Assembly (NCBI GenBank): GCA_049999725.1
Contig: JBNGIS010018930.1
Coordinates: 1-29,532 of the forward strand
Direction: 5' to 3'
From: Haplomitrium mnioides
Lineage: Eukaryota > Marchantiophyta > Haplomitriopsida > Calobryales
Length of the DNA stretch: 29,532 nucleotides
Made by a program: the position numbers and the translations under genes. Below the pieces are notes generated by a model. The model was not told the DNA's origin and searched no databases. It was given only the letters and a program-made list of their open reading frames with translations. Positions 29,437 to 29,532 of this stretch are shown here, piece by piece (the stretch's first letter is position 1; each line of letters opens with the position of its first letter).

Positions 29437-29444
29437 CTTTTATA
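29437..29444 (-). promoter_or_regulatory. TATA box of methyltransferase gene (element 3)
   Basis: TATAAAAG on minus, immediately upstream of the hairpin, as in the inner element. Confidence 0.6.
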
Positions 29445-29532
29445 GCTAAATTTCAAAAAATACCTTTTCCCACCAAAAAATGATTCGCAGAGCTCTTGAC
29501 ACATAGGTTCGCGTGGTGCAAAAAAAAAGTTA

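Larger units (their letters stand above)
24193..29532 (-). mobile_element. Element 3: inverted copy of the two-gene transposon (continues past window)
   Basis: Starts with a right-type terminal repeat at 24193 and then mirrors the inner element in reverse: 3' flank and array, methyltransferase exons 4 to 1, introns, TATA and hairpin. The last base of the window corresponds to about 11769. It lies in the 5' exon of the outer DUF7869 gene. Homology of the outer gene to the inner one can be followed right up to 24192. Its DUF7869 gene and left end should lie to the right, where a second copy of the flanking bases (GACA) would be expected. Confidence 0.6.

Noticed and set aside
11769-29532. A single large segmental inverted duplication with a 1.3-kb spacer.
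   Set aside because: The arms end at transposon termini of the right type, and the spacer continues the outer gene, so two insertions in opposite orientation explain it better.
1-29532. rRNA, tRNA and organellar insertions.
   Set aside because: None recognised by eye on either strand; weak tRNA-like pseudogenes cannot be excluded without a covariance search.

Overview
The window looks like nuclear DNA of a land plant with a large, repeat-rich genome. It has GT-AG introns, a Ty1/copia LTR retrotransposon, AT-rich non-coding DNA, two 100-N scaffold gaps and heavily decayed coding sequence. A non-flowering lineage (fern, lycophyte, bryophyte or gymnosperm) is my guess only. I see no intact host gene, rRNA or tRNA.

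Most of the window can be read as nested copies of one DNA transposon family that I do not recognise as described. The best-defined copy (the 'inner element', 5841-22874) has terminal inverted repeats AACAGCCGCTACTTTGAACC and a 4-bp target duplication GCAA. It carries two divergent genes. On the minus strand is a transposase-like gene of the family I know as DUF7869 (7365-11435). On the plus strand is a four-exon gene (12045-21886) whose product has a ParB/sulfiredoxin-like segment followed by a beta-class N4/N6 DNA methyltransferase (motif IV before motif I). A 6-kb copia element sits in methyltransferase intron 2; without it the inner element is about 11.0 kb.

The inner element lies in the intron of the DUF7869 gene of an older copy (the 'outer element', left end at 1770). 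The 3' half of that gene is at 3422-5161 and the 5' half at 23071-24192. The homologous intron inside the inner element (9662-9665) supplies the unoccupied site. A third copy ('element 3', 24193 to beyond the window end) is inserted in reverse orientation into the 5' exon of the outer gene, so its methyltransferase is on the minus strand (25147-29258). A fourth copy contributes only a methyltransferase tail (1-144).

Layout: 1-812 tail of copy four and its 3' array; 913-1769 AT-rich; 1770-5840 left part of the outer element; 5841-22874 inner element with copia at 14536-20520; 22879-24192 rest of the outer element; 24193-29532 element 3 (inverted). Short palindromes of the form CTATGCGCGCATAG / GTCCATGCGCGCATGGAC fill introns and flanks throughout.

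All coding copies are broken by stops, frameshifts or truncation, so they are annotated as pseudogenes. Family assignments come from recalled motifs and from comparing copies inside the window; no database search was possible.
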